From contig NC_064622.1 in NCBI RefSeq assembly GCF_023898315.1, positions 164,258,178 to 164,322,177 on the forward strand: DNA of 64,000 bases, in the 5' to 3' direction. Below the pieces are notes generated by a model. The model saw only the letters and a list, made by a program, of their open reading frames with translations. It had not been told where the DNA came from and did not search any database. Origin of the DNA: Schistocerca nitens. Its lineage: Eukaryota; Arthropoda; Insecta; Orthoptera; Acrididae. Below are positions 44,508-55,131 of the stretch, in pieces. The translations under genes were made by a program, and so were the position numbers. Numbering within the stretch: position 1 is the stretch's first letter; each line of letters starts with the position of its first letter.

Positions 44508-44720
44508 CAGGGTGGTCCATTGATCGTGACCTGGCCAAATATCTCACGAAATAAGCGTCAAACGAGAACACTACAACGAACGAAACGTGTCTAGCTTGAA
44601 GGGGGAAACCAGATGGCGCTATGGTTGGCTAGCTAGATGGCGCTGCCATAGGTCAAACGGATATCAGCTGCGTTTTTTAAATAGGAACCCCCATTTTTAT
44701 TACATATTCGTGTAGTAAGA
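44508..44720 (+). mobile_element. DUF4817-type DNA transposon terminal fragment
   Basis: It begins CAGGGTGGTCCATTGATCGT after TA, and continues with AATATCTCACGAAATAAGCG and GGCGCTGCCATAGGTCAAAC. I recognise this as the terminus of a widespread insect TIR element related to the one at 47711-49283. Only one end is present and there is no coding sequence. Confidence 0.65.
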
Positions 44721-44988
44721 AAAGAAATATGAATGATTTCTGAATATTAGAGCCATCTCATTCAAGGATAGCTCCTCAACTCAAGGCAAATTTTTGAGTC
44801 AAAGTACAATACTAATTATTTGTCTCATTACATTCACTTCAAACTGATCATTACCATACATAAGTAGCCGTTTCTCCTACCAATATGACATCAGACACTT
44901 TGGTCTAAGAAGGTGTATGTTATTCAGGAACAAACATTTTCAATCACTAGTCTATTAGCAACGATAATATGTTTAGCTACTAATTTAA

Positions 44989-45180
44989 GCCGGCCGTTGT
45001 GGACGAGCGGTTCTAGGCGCTTGTGTCAGGAACCGCGCTGCTGCTACGGTCGCAGGATCGAATCCTGCCTCGGGCATGGATGTGTGTGATGTCCTTAGGT
45101 TGGTTAGGTTTAAGTGGTACTAAGTCCAAGGGACTGATGACCTAAGTCCCATAGTGCTCAGAGCCATTTGAACCATTTTT
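44989..45180 (+). mobile_element. tRNA-Leu-like-headed SINE
   Basis: Complete copy with a perfect 10-bp target duplication ACTAATTTAA (44979-44988 and 45181-45190). Head GCCGGCCGTTGTGGACGAG; end CAGAGCCATTTGAACC. Confidence 0.93.
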
Positions 45181-45431
45181 ACTAATTTAATACAGAGAAA
45201 TTTACTGACGAGCATTTACTGGTATTGTTAACAACGAATTTCGAAACAGCAGTAATCGATGAATACATCAGTAATGATATCACATAATGTGATTTGTATC
45301 GAAAAACCAACTTCTGGAAATATGAAGTGTAGTAACATGATCCGTATAAAAAGGACATTATAAACTATTTCATATGACAATGCGTAGCTACAATAGTATT
45401 AGCTATTTTACATGTTTTAGTATTTACATAT

Positions 45432-47545
45432 TGACAAACTGCCTATTGGCTTCTGTCTCGGGTTCTTCGGCCGACGTTCATCTAATGATTTTTCTGACGT
45501 TTCGCCAGCACGAGTGGCTGGCATTGTCAAAGCTTCACCCTCCATTGCCGGTGGTGAACTGGAGCCGAGCTCGCGGGCGCAGGCTATATGTACCTGGCGC
45601 GCCAACGTCCGAGGGCTTCTCCGCGGTCATTTCCGGTGCGGTTCTCCTCTTGCTACCTGCGACGGTCGTTCGCTGCAGTACGGGAAGCCAGGATCCGTTG
45701 ACCTTAAGGCTTTCCTCTTTCTTGTTCAAACTGTTCGCGTGTTTTTGTATTTCTACAGCTTCTCTGAACAAGCGCGTGTGACAGTGCTTCTCTACAGCCA
45801 GAACTTCCGTGTCGGCGAATTTTATTACATGGTCGGTCTCATTCAGTGCGTGCTCTGCCACGGCCGATTTCTCCACGCAGAGCACGCACTGAATGAGACC
45901 GACCATGTAATAAAATTCGCCGACACGGAAGTTCTGGCTGTAGAGAAGCACTATCACACGCGCTTGTTCAGAGAAGCTGTAGAAATACAAAAACACGCGA
46001 ACAGTTTGAACAAGAAAGAGGAAAGCCTTAAGGTCAACGGATCCTGGCTTCCCGTACTGCAGCGAACGACCGTCGCAGGTAGCAAGAGGAGAACCTTCAT
46101 TGAGAAGCTGAAGAAACTGAAACTTGCACCAAACGACATCCTGGTCAGCTTTGATGTTGTTTCGTTATTTACGAAAGTGCCACTCAGTGACGCTCTGGAG
46201 CACATCGGTTCCATTTTTCCGCTAGACATCAGAAAGCTCTTCCATGCATGTCTCACCACGAGCTATTTCACGTGGAATGGCGATTTCTACGAACAGCTGG
46301 AAGGCGTCGCCATGGGTAGTCCTCTCAGTCCAGTGGTGGCCAACTTCTTCATGGAACAATTCGAAGCACAGGCACTGGACTCGGCGACTTACAAACCTAA
46401 GGTGTGGTACAGGTACGTCGATGATACTTTCGTGGTGTGGAGCCATGGTGAAGAACAGCTCAGTGACTTCCTAAGACACTTGAACAGCCTCCATGCCAAC
46501 ATAACATTTACCATGGAAGTAGAAAAGGACAAGAAACTGCCATTTCTAGATGTTCTGGTCACAAGGAACGGCGAAGATCTGGGACACAGCGTGTATCGAA
46601 AACCGACTCACATGGACCGATACCTGCACAAACTGTCAAACCACCACCCGAGCCAGAAAAGAGGCATGATTAGTACGCTCGTAACGAGAGCAGGGCGAAT
46701 ATGTGAGCCGCAACACCTCAAACGAGAAATGCAACACCTGGAAACTGTCCTGAGGAGCAATGGTTACTCCACAAATTATATTAGAAGTGTAACAGAGCCC
46801 AACCCTCGGCGAAGTAAGGAACCGGAAAAAGAATTGTCGGGTACGGCCTTTCTGCCATACATTCCCAGAGTGACGGACAGAATCGGCCGTATATTGCGCA
46901 AACATGGCGTAAAGACGATTTTCAAACCGACAAGGAAGATCAAAGAGTGTCTTAGATCGGCGAAGGAGAAAAGAGACCCACTTGCAATGTCGGGAATATA
47001 CCGCATACCATGCACATGCGGAAAAGTTTATGTCGGAATGACTGGACGATCCATTAACACCAGGATCAAAGAGCATAAGCGACATTGCAGGTTGGGGCAG
47101 GTGGAGAAATCGGCCGTGGCAGAGCACGCACTGAATGAGACCGACCATGTAATAAAATTCGCCGACACGGAAGTTCTGGCTGTAGAGAAGCACTGTCACA
47201 CGCGCTTGTTCAGAGAAGCTGTAGAAATACAAAAACACGCGAACAGTTTGAACAAGAAAGAGGAAAGCCTTAAGGTCAACGGATCCTGGCTTCCCGTACT
47301 GCAGCGAACGACCGTCGCAGGTAGCAAGAGGAGAACCGCACCGGAAATGACCGCGGAGAAGCCCTCGGACGTTGGCGCGCCAGGTACATATAGCCTGCGC
47401 CCGCGAGCTCGGCTCCAGTTCACCACCGGCAATAGAGGGTGAAGCTTTGACAATGCCAGCCACTCGTGCTGGCGAAACGTCAGAAAAATCATTAGATGAA
47501 CGTCGGCCGAAGAACCCGAGACAGAAGCCAATAGGCAGTTTGTCA
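45432..47545 (+). mobile_element. Penelope-like element with inverted copy of its 3' end
   Basis: The 445-bp 3' region (47101-47545) is present inverted at 45432-45876. It is followed after an 18-bp gap by a 219-bp direct copy of part of it (45877-46095 = 47119-47337). That makes a long near-perfect hairpin in front of the RT body. This is the kind of rearranged head expected of Penelope-like elements, whose copies often carry partial tandem or inverted units. The element body is 5' truncated. The ORF within is described separately. A related 3' fragment lies at 54337-54735. Confidence 0.85.
45877..47442 (+). CDS. Penelope-like RT with GIY-YIG nuclease, truncated
   Basis: The frame stays open from 45514, but codons before 45877 are the antisense of the inverted repeat. 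Codons 45877-46095 duplicate the C-terminal tail (AEHALNETDHVIKF). True RT sequence starts at 46096: NDILVSFDVVSLFTKVPL, then EGVAMGSPLSPVVANFFME and YRYVDDTFVVW, the catalytic YVDD. A GIY-YIG endonuclease follows: SGIYRIPCTCGKVYVGMTGR, with Arg and H-rich NTRIKEHKRH, at 46990-47080. RT plus C-terminal GIY-YIG is diagnostic for Penelope-like elements. The N-terminal part before RT motif 1 is missing. The ORF ends at TGA 47440-47442. The RT/nuclease region looks intact, but the copy cannot be complete. Confidence 0.87.
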   Translation, partial: AEHALNETDHVIKFADTEVLAVEKHYHTRLFREAVEIQKHANSLNKKEESLKVNGSWLPVLQRTTVAGSKRRTFIEKLKKLKLAPNDILVSFDVVSLFTKVPLSDALEHIGSIFPLDIRKLFHACLTTSYFTWNGDFYEQLEGVAMGSPLSPVVANFFMEQFEAQALDSATYKPKVWYRYVDDTFVVWSHGEEQLSDFLRHLNSLHANITFTMEVEKDKKLPFLDVLVTRNGEDLGHSVYRKPTHMDRYLHKLSNHHPSQKRGMISTLVTRAGRICEPQHLKREMQHLETVLRSNGYSTNYIRSVTEPNPRRSKEPEKELSGTAFLPYIPRVTDRIGRILRKHGVKTIFKPTRKIKECLRSAKEKRDPLAMSGIYRIPCTCGKVYVGMTGRSINTRIKEHKRHCRLGQVEKSAVAEHALNETDHVIKFADTEVLAVEKHCHTRLFREAVEIQKHANSLNKKEESLKVNGSWLPVLQRTTVAGSKRRTAPEMTAEKPSDVGAPGTYSLRPRARLQFTTGNRG

Positions 47546-47710
47546 ACAAGTGGCCACGAAAGCCTCAACAATTTTGTATTTACATATTGCTGTATCAACG
47601 ACAGTTATCGTATTAATTTGTAAATAAAACACGTTGTCACTTTTCATTTCCATTTAGCATATGTGGAATGAGCGTCAAACCTAAGCATACCAGTTCTTGC
47701 CGGAAATATA

Positions 47711-49283
47711 CAGGGTGTTACAAAAAGGTACGGCCAAACTTTCAGGAAACATTCCTCACACACAAAGAAAGAAAATATGTTATGTGGACATGTGTCCGGA
47801 AACGCTTACTTTCCATGTTAGAGATCATTTTATTACTTCTCTTCAAATCACATTAATCATGGAATGGAAACACACAGCAACAGAACGTACCAGCGTGACT
47901 TCAAACACTATGTTACAGGAAATGTTCAAAATGTCCTCCGTTAGCGAGGATACATGCATCCACCCTCCGTCGCATGGAATCCCTGATGCGCTGATGCAGC
48001 CCTGGAGAATGGCGTATTGTATCACAACCGTCCACAATACGAGCACGAAGAGTCTCTACATTTGGTACCGGGGTTGCGTAGACAAGAGCTTTCGAATGCC
48101 CCCATAAATGAAAGTCAAGAAGGTCAGGAGAGCGTGGGGGCCATGGAATTGGTCCGCCTCTACCAATCCATCGGTCACCGAATCTGCTGTTGAGAAGCGT
48201 ACGAACACTTCGACTGAAATGTGCAGGAGCTCCATCGTGCATGAACCACATGTTGTGTCGTACTTGTAAAGGCACATGTTCTACCATCACAGGTAGAGTA
48301 TCCCGTATGAAATCATGATAACGTGCTCCATTGAGCGTAGGTGGAAGAACATGGGGCCCAATCAAGACATCACCAACAATGCCTGCCCAAACGTTCACAG
48401 AAAATCTGTGTTGATGACGTGATTGCACAATTGCGTGCGGATTCTCGTCAGCCCACACATGTTGATTGTGAAAATTTACAATTTGATCACGTTGGAATGA
48501 AGCCTCGTCCGTAAAGAGAACATTTGCACTGAAATGAGGATTGACACATTGTTGGATGAACCATTCGCAGAAGTGTACCCGTGGAGGCCAATCAGCTGCT
48601 GATAGTGCCTGCACACGCTGTACATGGTACGGAAACAACTGGTTCTCCCGTAGCACTCTCCATACAGTGACGTGGTGAACGTTACCATGTACCGCAGCAA
48701 CTTCACTGACGCTGACATCAGGGTTATCGTGAACTGCACGAAGAATTGCCTCGTCCACTGCAGGTGTCCTCGTCGTTCTAGGTCTTCCCCAGTCGCGAGT
48801 CATAGGCTGGAATGTTCCGTGCTCACTAAGACGCCGATCAGTTGCTTCGAACGTCTTCCTGTCGGGACACCTTCGTTCTGGAAATCTGTCTCGATACAAA
48901 CGTACCGCGCCACGGCTATTGCCCCGTGCTAATCCATACATCAAATGGGCATCTGCCGACTCCGCATTTGTAAACATTGCACTGACTGCAAAACCACGTC
49001 CGTGATGAACACTAACCTGTTGATGCTACGTACTGATGTGCTTGATGCTAGTACTGTAGAGGAATGAGTCGCATGTCAACACAAGCACCGGTCAACATTA
49101 CCTTCCTTCAATTGGGCCAATTGGCGGTGAATCGAGGAAGTACAGTACATACTGACGAAACTAAAATGAGCTCTAACATGTAAATTAAGCGTTTCCGGAC
49201 ACATGTCCACATAACATCTTTTCTTTATTTGTGTGCGAGGAATGTTTCCTGAGAGTTTGGCCGTACCTTTTTGTAACACCCTG
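47711..49283 (-). mobile_element. DUF4817-type Tc1/mariner-like transposon, nearly complete
   Basis: TIRs of about 125 bp, at 47711-47835 and 49159-49283, begin CAGGGTGTTACAAAAAGGTA with few mismatches. TA flanks both ends (47709-47710 and 49284-49285). Length is 1573 bp. The single ORF on the minus strand is uninterrupted. The high similarity of the TIRs and the clean TA duplication suggest a young insertion. Confidence 0.9.
47913..48977 (-). CDS. DUF4817-type transposase, uninterrupted
   Basis: 354 residues from the ATG at 48977. The N-terminal HTH region (MFTNAESADAHLMYGLARGN, residues 1-50) is the DUF4817-type domain. A GRPRT hinge lies at residues 64-68, a second HTH with SVSEVAAVHGNVHHVTVWRV around 88-107, and a catalytic core with FTDEA (Asp157), MHDGAPAHF (Asp248) and SPDLLDFHLWG (Asp285/Asp288). 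Related proteins, from memory, read SPDLNPLDFFLWG, so two residues (Asn-Pro) are deleted in frame here, directly in the third catalytic block. The enzyme is therefore probably impaired despite its open frame. No other lesion is visible. It is flanked on both sides by matching TIRs. Confidence 0.85.
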   Translation of the reverse strand: MFTNAESADAHLMYGLARGNSRGAVRLYRDRFPERRCPDRKTFEATDRRLSEHGTFQPMTRDWGRPRTTRTPAVDEAILRAVHDNPDVSVSEVAAVHGNVHHVTVWRVLRENQLFPYHVQRVQALSAADWPPRVHFCEWFIQQCVNPHFSANVLFTDEASFQRDQIVNFHNQHVWADENPHAIVQSRHQHRFSVNVWAGIVGDVLIGPHVLPPTLNGARYHDFIRDTLPVMVEHVPLQVRHNMWFMHDGAPAHFSRSVRTLLNSRFGDRWIGRGGPIPWPPRSPDLLDFHLWGHSKALVYATPVPNVETLRARIVDGCDTIRHSPGLHQRIRDSMRRRVDACILANGGHFEHFL

Positions 49284-51932
49284 TATATTCCACTTGCTTT
49301 CTACCTCTCACATTCACGAGTACCACCTAACAGGACATACACCATCTGGCCTAAGCGACACATTGTACTTCATATCACCTTGTCTTGTTACTTGACGTTG
49401 TCCATACGGCATAGTTATTTTACACCATATGCAGTAGTGCGTAAGACTCACAGTTTCAGAAGAGTTTCACGTATTACTAGATCATAGTCGATTCTATGTA
49501 TTCTAGTGTTCTGTATAAAGTTTTCTTCGGCTGAGCAAAATTAGATTTTATCTTTTCCTTTCGGCAGCCATTAGGAGTAATTACAGTTTGTGGACAATTG
49601 AGTTCTTCTATTCTTCACGTGAGAATTTTTCTGTTTCGTTGTTAAGAGATTGTTGTTCAGATCTCTGCGGTTACTAATTTCCTCGATGTGTGCTGAATTC
49701 TGAGCTGGCTGTCCATTTCACTTAATGGATTTTCTGTCTTGCTTACCTTCAATAGAAGGGCAAAGGTCTTTCTTAACCTTTCTTTTACAGCCTTTTAAGT
49801 TTATTCTTTTAAGTTTTTATTTCCCAGCGTCTTCAACTGTGTCGTATTAAAACGCTGCGTTTCGTTTTGCGTGCCGTATAACATACTATTTTACTTTGTT
49901 ATTTTTTCCATACCAGAATCACTCACTGAGTAATAACATTGTTTCTGATACCAAACAGACAATTTTATTTTAATTATTTTTTTGTGTTCACAAATTAATC
50001 AGCGTGAAATTTCCAAACTCAGGTACTCACATTTATCTATAAATTATTTCCTTAGGAGTGTGAAGATAATGTACTCAAGGAAATTCTGCATTAAAGTTTC
50101 TGTTTTATAATTTATGACAAAAAAGTATGAAAAATCCTTCATATATTTTATAAAATCGATCATGTACCCTGCTGGATCATCTATTTTCCAGCATTTCACA
50201 CTGTCTATTCTTCTATCACACCGGGTGACACTTCGTTTACTGTGCCCTTTCCACCGCTTCCCCATTTTTTGTATTTTTCCACTGTCTTTACAATTACGTA
50301 TTATGAAGTTTTATTTTCTTTCAAAATAATCACCCAGTAAGTTTCTCAATTCCTTTTCGCGTTTCTATAAGCCGTCCAACTTCTGCTTTTCAACATTTTC
50401 TGTTGATTCCATTTACAACAAGACTTCAACTATCTTTCATACCTTGTTTATTTGTCGTGATTTATCGGTATAATACAAGTTTCAGTATCTTTGATGTACC
50501 TGTCGCTTAGCGTCAAAATATCAAAGTATATGTCATATATGACCATAGTCATAGTGGAAACATATAGGAAATGGCAAAGAGGTGGAAGAGGTGCACTAAA
50601 CAACTTTATAAATAAACACACACACACACACGTAATGAATATGATAATACTCCCCAAAATAAACTCCGAAAGAGGCAGTTAACAAAAACTTCGTCCCCCG
50701 CGCAATTAAATTTTCTATCGTGATGCGGCGGTGTTGATTTCTTATTGTATCGTCTGTTGTCCACCTTCGAAAATTTCCGAAAAAAAATGCGTAGAGATCA
50801 GGTGACTCTGTTCTCAAGCTTTTTGTTCCCAATACCATGTACTACAATACTTCTTCCTCGTTCCACCTATGCTATGACAGTTCTCCAGCCCCGTACGACG
50901 CTGATGTTACTCTTACACATACTGTATAACTTCTCAAATACTCTGCTTTTTTTTCCTCTCTGGTCTCTAGTATTATCTTAACAACATTTTATTGGGTTTT
51001 GAGTATTCCACCGCACTGTTGATGGACGTTAACACAAGAAACTGGTTGCAGAGGGTTTTTGTCTACCTGCTAGTCTTGCCGTCTTATTTTATAGACTCGA
51101 TGTAAATAAATGGAATTTGATAGCGGAATACTTAACAGAGGCGGATATAGAGATGTAAGCTTTGTAGTGTAAGTTCACTTGGCCCAGACAACTTACGGAG
51201 ACTGCCCAGATGCTGGAGTAATGTGTTGTACTTTTGTATAGATAATCCTTATGAAACATCCTAAGAACGGACTTACACATAATGTAAACATGACCCTAAC
51301 TCAGTCTCCTTCATATACTGCACTATTCTCAGTGTTGAGTAGTTCTGTCGGCTTACTTTAATTGAACATTTTAATATATGTAGTGTTAGCTATTGATGAC
51401 CGACTGGTATGGATAAAAAAAACTAAAAAATGTGGAAGCATCGTGTCTGCCCACACCTCAACGCCTAATAAACGCGAAACGTTTCCCTCTGTGGCTTCAT
51501 CTATTCATAATTAACATATTTTGTACAAACGCAGAGATAAAAATGTTATGACAGCTTGCCCCAGCGGAGCTAATAACCACGAAACCTAAAACACTGCCAT
51601 GATCATCACGTTACTCCCTCATAAATGCTTACCGCCCAGCTACGTAGGTGGATGGAAAAACAAAATGTGGATAATGAGAATGGAAAATTAAGAACGTCAA
51701 GATTCTATAAGAAAACGTGTTTGTGTAACGTGCATATTGAAGAAGTAAGGAAGAATATGCAAGAAAATTTCAGAAGAGGAATCAAAGTAAACTGAAAGTA
51801 AATAGTACTAAGAAAGGTAATAATGTACATACGGGTGGTAAAATTAAACAATATTAAGAAGAAAGTGCCTAAGAGTAAGAGGAAATAGACGGCTACTTAA
51901 TTGCTAAAAATATTCCAAAGCCAAGATCATAT
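49284..51932. other. Unassigned AT-rich region
   Basis: No protein or element is recognised. A (CA)8 tract lies at 50616-50632. Open frames here are short and lack domain signatures. Confidence 0.45.
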
Positions 51933-52399
51933 AAATATTTCTTCATTTAAAACAACCGGTTTCGACAAACTTGGCTGTCATCTTTAGAGGTTAAAAAATC
52001 CATTGGTTATGCAACGTGGTCAGTTTAAGTTGTCATGTGAATAAAAACCAGCACATTATAAAAGGTTTGTTAGTTATGTCAGACCTTTTATAATATGCTA
52101 TTTTTTATCCACATGACAACTTGGCGTGAGGTCCAAATTAAAATTAAAATATTTCATAACAAAAAGATTAAGAAAAAGGTTCAAATGGCTCTGAGAACTA
52201 TGGAACTTAACATCTGAGGTCATCAGTCCCCTAGAACTTAGAACTACTTAAACCTAACTAACCTAAGGACATCACACACATCCATGCCCGAGGCAGGATT
52301 CGAACCTACGACCGTAGCAGTCGCGCGTCAAATAGGTTAAGACGTGTAGACGGCAGTAAAGTCTGTCGAAACCGGTAGTTTTAAATAAAGAAGTATTTA
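51933..52399. mobile_element. Inverted-repeat element with ACCGGTTTCGAC ends
   Basis: The left end AAATATTTCTTCATTTAAAA followed by ACCGGTTTCGACA (51933-51975) is matched inverted at about 52352-52399 (TGTCGAAACCGGTAGTTTTA). Inside, 40-bp arms at 52027-52066 and 52083-52122 form a second hairpin with about 16 bp of loop. A truncated SINE occupies about 52175-52327. No ORF. Confidence 0.65.
52175..52327 (-). mobile_element. tRNA-Leu-like-headed SINE, head truncated
   Basis: GGTTCAAATGGCTCTGAGAA at the left, through box B, ending at GTAGCAGTCGCGCG; the first 35-40 bp of the head are missing. Confidence 0.88.
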
Positions 52400-52601
52400 T
52401 GGCTCTGAGCACTATGGGACTTAACATCTATAGTCATCAGTCCCCTAGAACTTAGTACTACTTAAACCTAACTAACGTAAGGACATCACACAACACCCAG
52501 TCATCACGAGGCAGAGAAAATCCCTGACCCCGCCGGGAATCGAACCCGGGAACTCGGGCGCGGGAAGCGAGAACGCTACCGCACGACCACGAGCTGTGGA
52601 C
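52400..52601 (-). mobile_element. tRNA-Gly-like-headed SINE
   Basis: The body and tail are those of the Leu-like-headed SINE (GGCTCTGAGCACTATGGG to CTAACGTAAGGACATCACAC), but the head on the minus strand is CAGCTCGTGGTCGTGCGGTA with a CTTCCCGC anticodon-like loop (CCC, Gly-type) and box B GGGTTCGATTCCC. A GAAGTATTTATG target duplication flanks it (52390-52401 and 52602-52613). Confidence 0.9.
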
Positions 52602-52989
52602 GAAGTATTTATGCTTTGGAACGTTTTTAGGAAGTAAAACTGATCGCTCCTTCTGTCTTCTGAAAATGAGAAAATTCGGGCGATTTAATTAACTTGAAGC
52701 TGGGGAAAGACATAATAGCAGAAGGGAAACAATTCATCACTCCAGGAAGCAAGAGTACACAGGATAGCCAAAGTTAGGAATGTGCCGTGCGGAGTCTGGA
52801 ATAGGCAGAGAAAGTTCTCCGGAAGAAAGGATCATTGCCGGTATCAAATACGTAGGCAGCACTTCGTCAAAATGTGCGCCCGGTCCCCAATATTAAATGT
52901 AAGTGTAATATAGACCATGGAAAATTCAGAGCTGAAGAAACTGGTAGTATTTCAAAAGTGAAGTTACGGAACACGTTAAAAAGTGGACA

Positions 52990-53240
52990 GTTAAAATAAG
53001 AATTGGGGAGCTACTAGAAAGAACGGGATAAGAAAGAAGTCTGTGGTCAAGTCGAGGAGTTAGGACACATTAATAGTGTGATAAGGCATCCAGGAATAGT
53101 ACTACTCGTGGTGGAAAGATCAGTAAGTAGAAAAAACTGTAGAGGGTCGGAAGGATTTGATTATACTAAAGCTAAACAGAGTGGGGTGAATGTTCGCAGT
53201 ATCTCGCACGTAGAGATGAACAGATTATCATAGGAAGAGA
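52990..53240 (+). pseudogene. Distant RTE-like LINE remnant
   Basis: Frameshifted text parallels the RTE C-terminal block. AATTGGGGAGCTACTAGAAAG lies near 53003, GGACACATTAATAGTG-ATAAGGCATCCAGGAATAGT near 53062, and GTAGAGG-GGAAGGATT-GATTATACTAAAG near 53140. It is more diverged than the other copies and has no CAACAA tail. Confidence 0.55.
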
Positions 53241-53399
53241 TGAAGGACGGCTAGCCGACTTAAACGAAGAAGAAAGATGAACTTATCGTTTCATGAGAAC
53301 CACAGTGTATTTCTTACAGCAATGCTACTGTCATTTCGCTCTCAGGCAGGAGGCAAGTACGTGATAAAAGTAGAAACAAACAGGAGTGCAGCAGGAAAG

Positions 53400-53830
53400 A
53401 AGCTAGTGGAGCTTCTCAGTCGTCACTGTGGACCGGCGCAATCGGCTGCAAAAGCGCCCAGTGACGACAGTCCGCGGAGTACGTGGTGAGCGGACGCACG
53501 CCACCTGTGCCGTGTTGTCTGACGCCGCCGCCTTGCTCGGGACAAGGGCAACGCTTTCCTGGTGCGGCCACTGGAGGCCGGAGCTCGGCGCATGCGCACA
53601 CGCTGCCGCCCGCCTCGCGGTCTATTCTTGGCCGGGATCGCCGCCGCCGCCGCTGCAGCCGGCGCGCCGTGGCAGTGACCGCAATCCGTGGCGTACCGCC
53701 GCTGTGCGTACGCCCGCTCGGCAAGTGCGCGCTCCGCACAAGTATGTGGGCCGAGCAGGCACCTGCCGCACGTTACACGTCCTATTACTCACCGCCGTGC
53801 GTAGTTCTTAGTTCCACCACACCCATCTTG
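53400..53830. promoter_or_regulatory. GC/CpG-rich island
   Basis: About 430 bp of CpG-dense sequence in AT-rich surroundings, with GCCGCCGCCGCCGCTGCAG near 53640. A potential donor GTACGTG|GTGAGCGG lies near 53480. It may be the promoter or first exon of a gene lying outside the recognised features; no coding frame is convincing. Confidence 0.35.
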
Positions 53831-54064
53831 CATATTATTGCATCTTACGAACTATTGTTTCTTGATAGATTTCTGTGTTCTACTAGCCATAAACGATAGT
53901 CGTTTACAACTTACCGCAGTCGTGTAGGGGAAATCGAGTCGAACGCATTGATAAGACACTTGTGGTTTACCGGGTCGGCAGCAGTTTCAAATTGGCACGC
54001 GAAAGTCACCTTACCTACGGCGCGTGCACGCAGATTTTGCGCTAAAACCTTCCTTGCATTTTAC

Positions 54065-54268
54065 TTTGGAACTTTGTGGCAAGGTCGTAAAGGACCAAAC
54101 TACTTATATCGTCGGTCTCTAAGCCTACACAATACTTAATGTAACTTAAATTAATTTACGCTATGAACAACACACACACCCATGCCCGAGGGAGGACTCG
54201 AACCTCCGACGGGGGGAGCCGCACGGACCGTGACAAGGCGCCTCAGACACGGCTACCGCGCGCGGCCC
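54065..54268 (-). mobile_element. SINE, second tRNA-headed family
   Basis: Minus strand: CCGCGCGCGGTAGCCGTGTC head, box B GGTTCGAGTCC, CCTCGGGCATGGGTGTGTGT, then TTAATTTAAGTTACATTAAG and a GACCTTGCCACAAAGTTCC end. It shares only the CTCGGGCATG word with the first family. Confidence 0.8.
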
Positions 54269-54336
54269 TTGTATATTAAAAACCTCTTATCTTGGACTTA
54301 CAAAATGTAAAATTGATTTTGTAAGTTTTACCTCAA

Positions 54337-54735
54337 TTACAAAATTTTAAGACTTTCGTGGCCACTTGTTGACAAACTGCCTATTGGCATCTGTCTCGGA
54401 TTCTTCAGCCGACATTCGTCTGATGATTTTACTGACGTTTCGCCAGCACGAGGGGCTCGCACTGTCAAAACTTTACTCTCCATTGCTTGTGGTGAACTGG
54501 AGCTAGCCGGCCGGAGTGGCCGTGCGGTTCTAGGCGCTGCAGTCTGGAGCCGAGCGACCGCTACGGTCGCAGGTTCGAATCCTGCCTCGGGCATGCATAT
54601 GTGTGACGTCCTTAAGTTAGTTAGGTTTAATTAGTTCTAGGCGACTGATGACCTTAGAAGTTAAGTCGCATAGTGCTCAGAGCCATTTTGAACTGGAGCT
54701 GAGCTCGCCCAATAGGCAGCTTGTTTACTTCAATT
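54337..54735 (-). mobile_element. Penelope-like 3' end fragment split by a SINE
   Basis: 54345-54504 is the diverged equivalent of the 3' terminal region at 47440-47560 (GACAAACTGCCTATTGGC, TTTCGCCAGCACGAGGGGCT). It resumes after the SINE at 54690 with GAACTGGAGCTGAGCTCG. No coding part. Confidence 0.8.
54505..54689 (+). mobile_element. tRNA-Leu-like-headed SINE
   Basis: Full-length copy inserted in the Penelope-like fragment with a perfect 11-bp duplication GAACTGGAGCT (54494-54504 and 54690-54700). Confidence 0.94.
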
Positions 54736-54910
54736 TTTTTTCTTTTTATTAAAATTTTAACAGCATTAAATTAAGAAACAAAGTTCGTTTTCGTTGTCAG
54801 ACTTCATGAAACTATTGTTCGTATGTTTAGACCCAACTGCGAACGTAGTTTTGCTTAACGTTTACAAAAGACTGTTTTTTTTTTATCTTTCTTTCCCTCC
54901 AAGGGGAAAA

Positions 54911-55098
54911 CATGGCTCTGAGCACTATGGGACTTAACATCTGAGTCATCAGTCCCCTAGAACTTAGAACTACTTAAACCTAACTAACCTAAGGACATCA
55001 CACACATCCATGCCCGAGGCAGGATTCGAACCTGCGACCGTAGCGGTCACGCGGTTCCAAACTGTAGCGCTTAGAACCGCACGGCCACGTTGGCCGGC
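54911..55098 (-). mobile_element. tRNA-Leu-like-headed SINE
   Basis: ATGGCTCTGAGCACTATGGG at the left to TTGGCCGGC at the right. A CCAAGGG-GAAA motif repeats at both flanks. Confidence 0.92.
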
Positions 55099-55131
55099 GC
55101 CCCCAAGGGAAAGTTTATATTAATGATGTTA

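Noticed and set aside
43575-44594. Long plus-strand ORF (339 codons) with a 47-residue repeat
   Set aside because: It is created by a 141-bp minisatellite whose unit is a multiple of three, and it runs antisense to the Kazal exon 1 and promoter. No domain or splice support.
45514-45876. N-terminal 120 codons of the long Penelope-like ORF
   Set aside because: These codons are the antisense of the inverted 3' repeat, not genuine protein. I start the annotated part at 45877.
46636-47598. 320-codon minus-strand ORF opposite the Penelope-like RT
   Set aside because: It is the shadow of the RT/GIY-YIG frame and its repeats; no independent motif.
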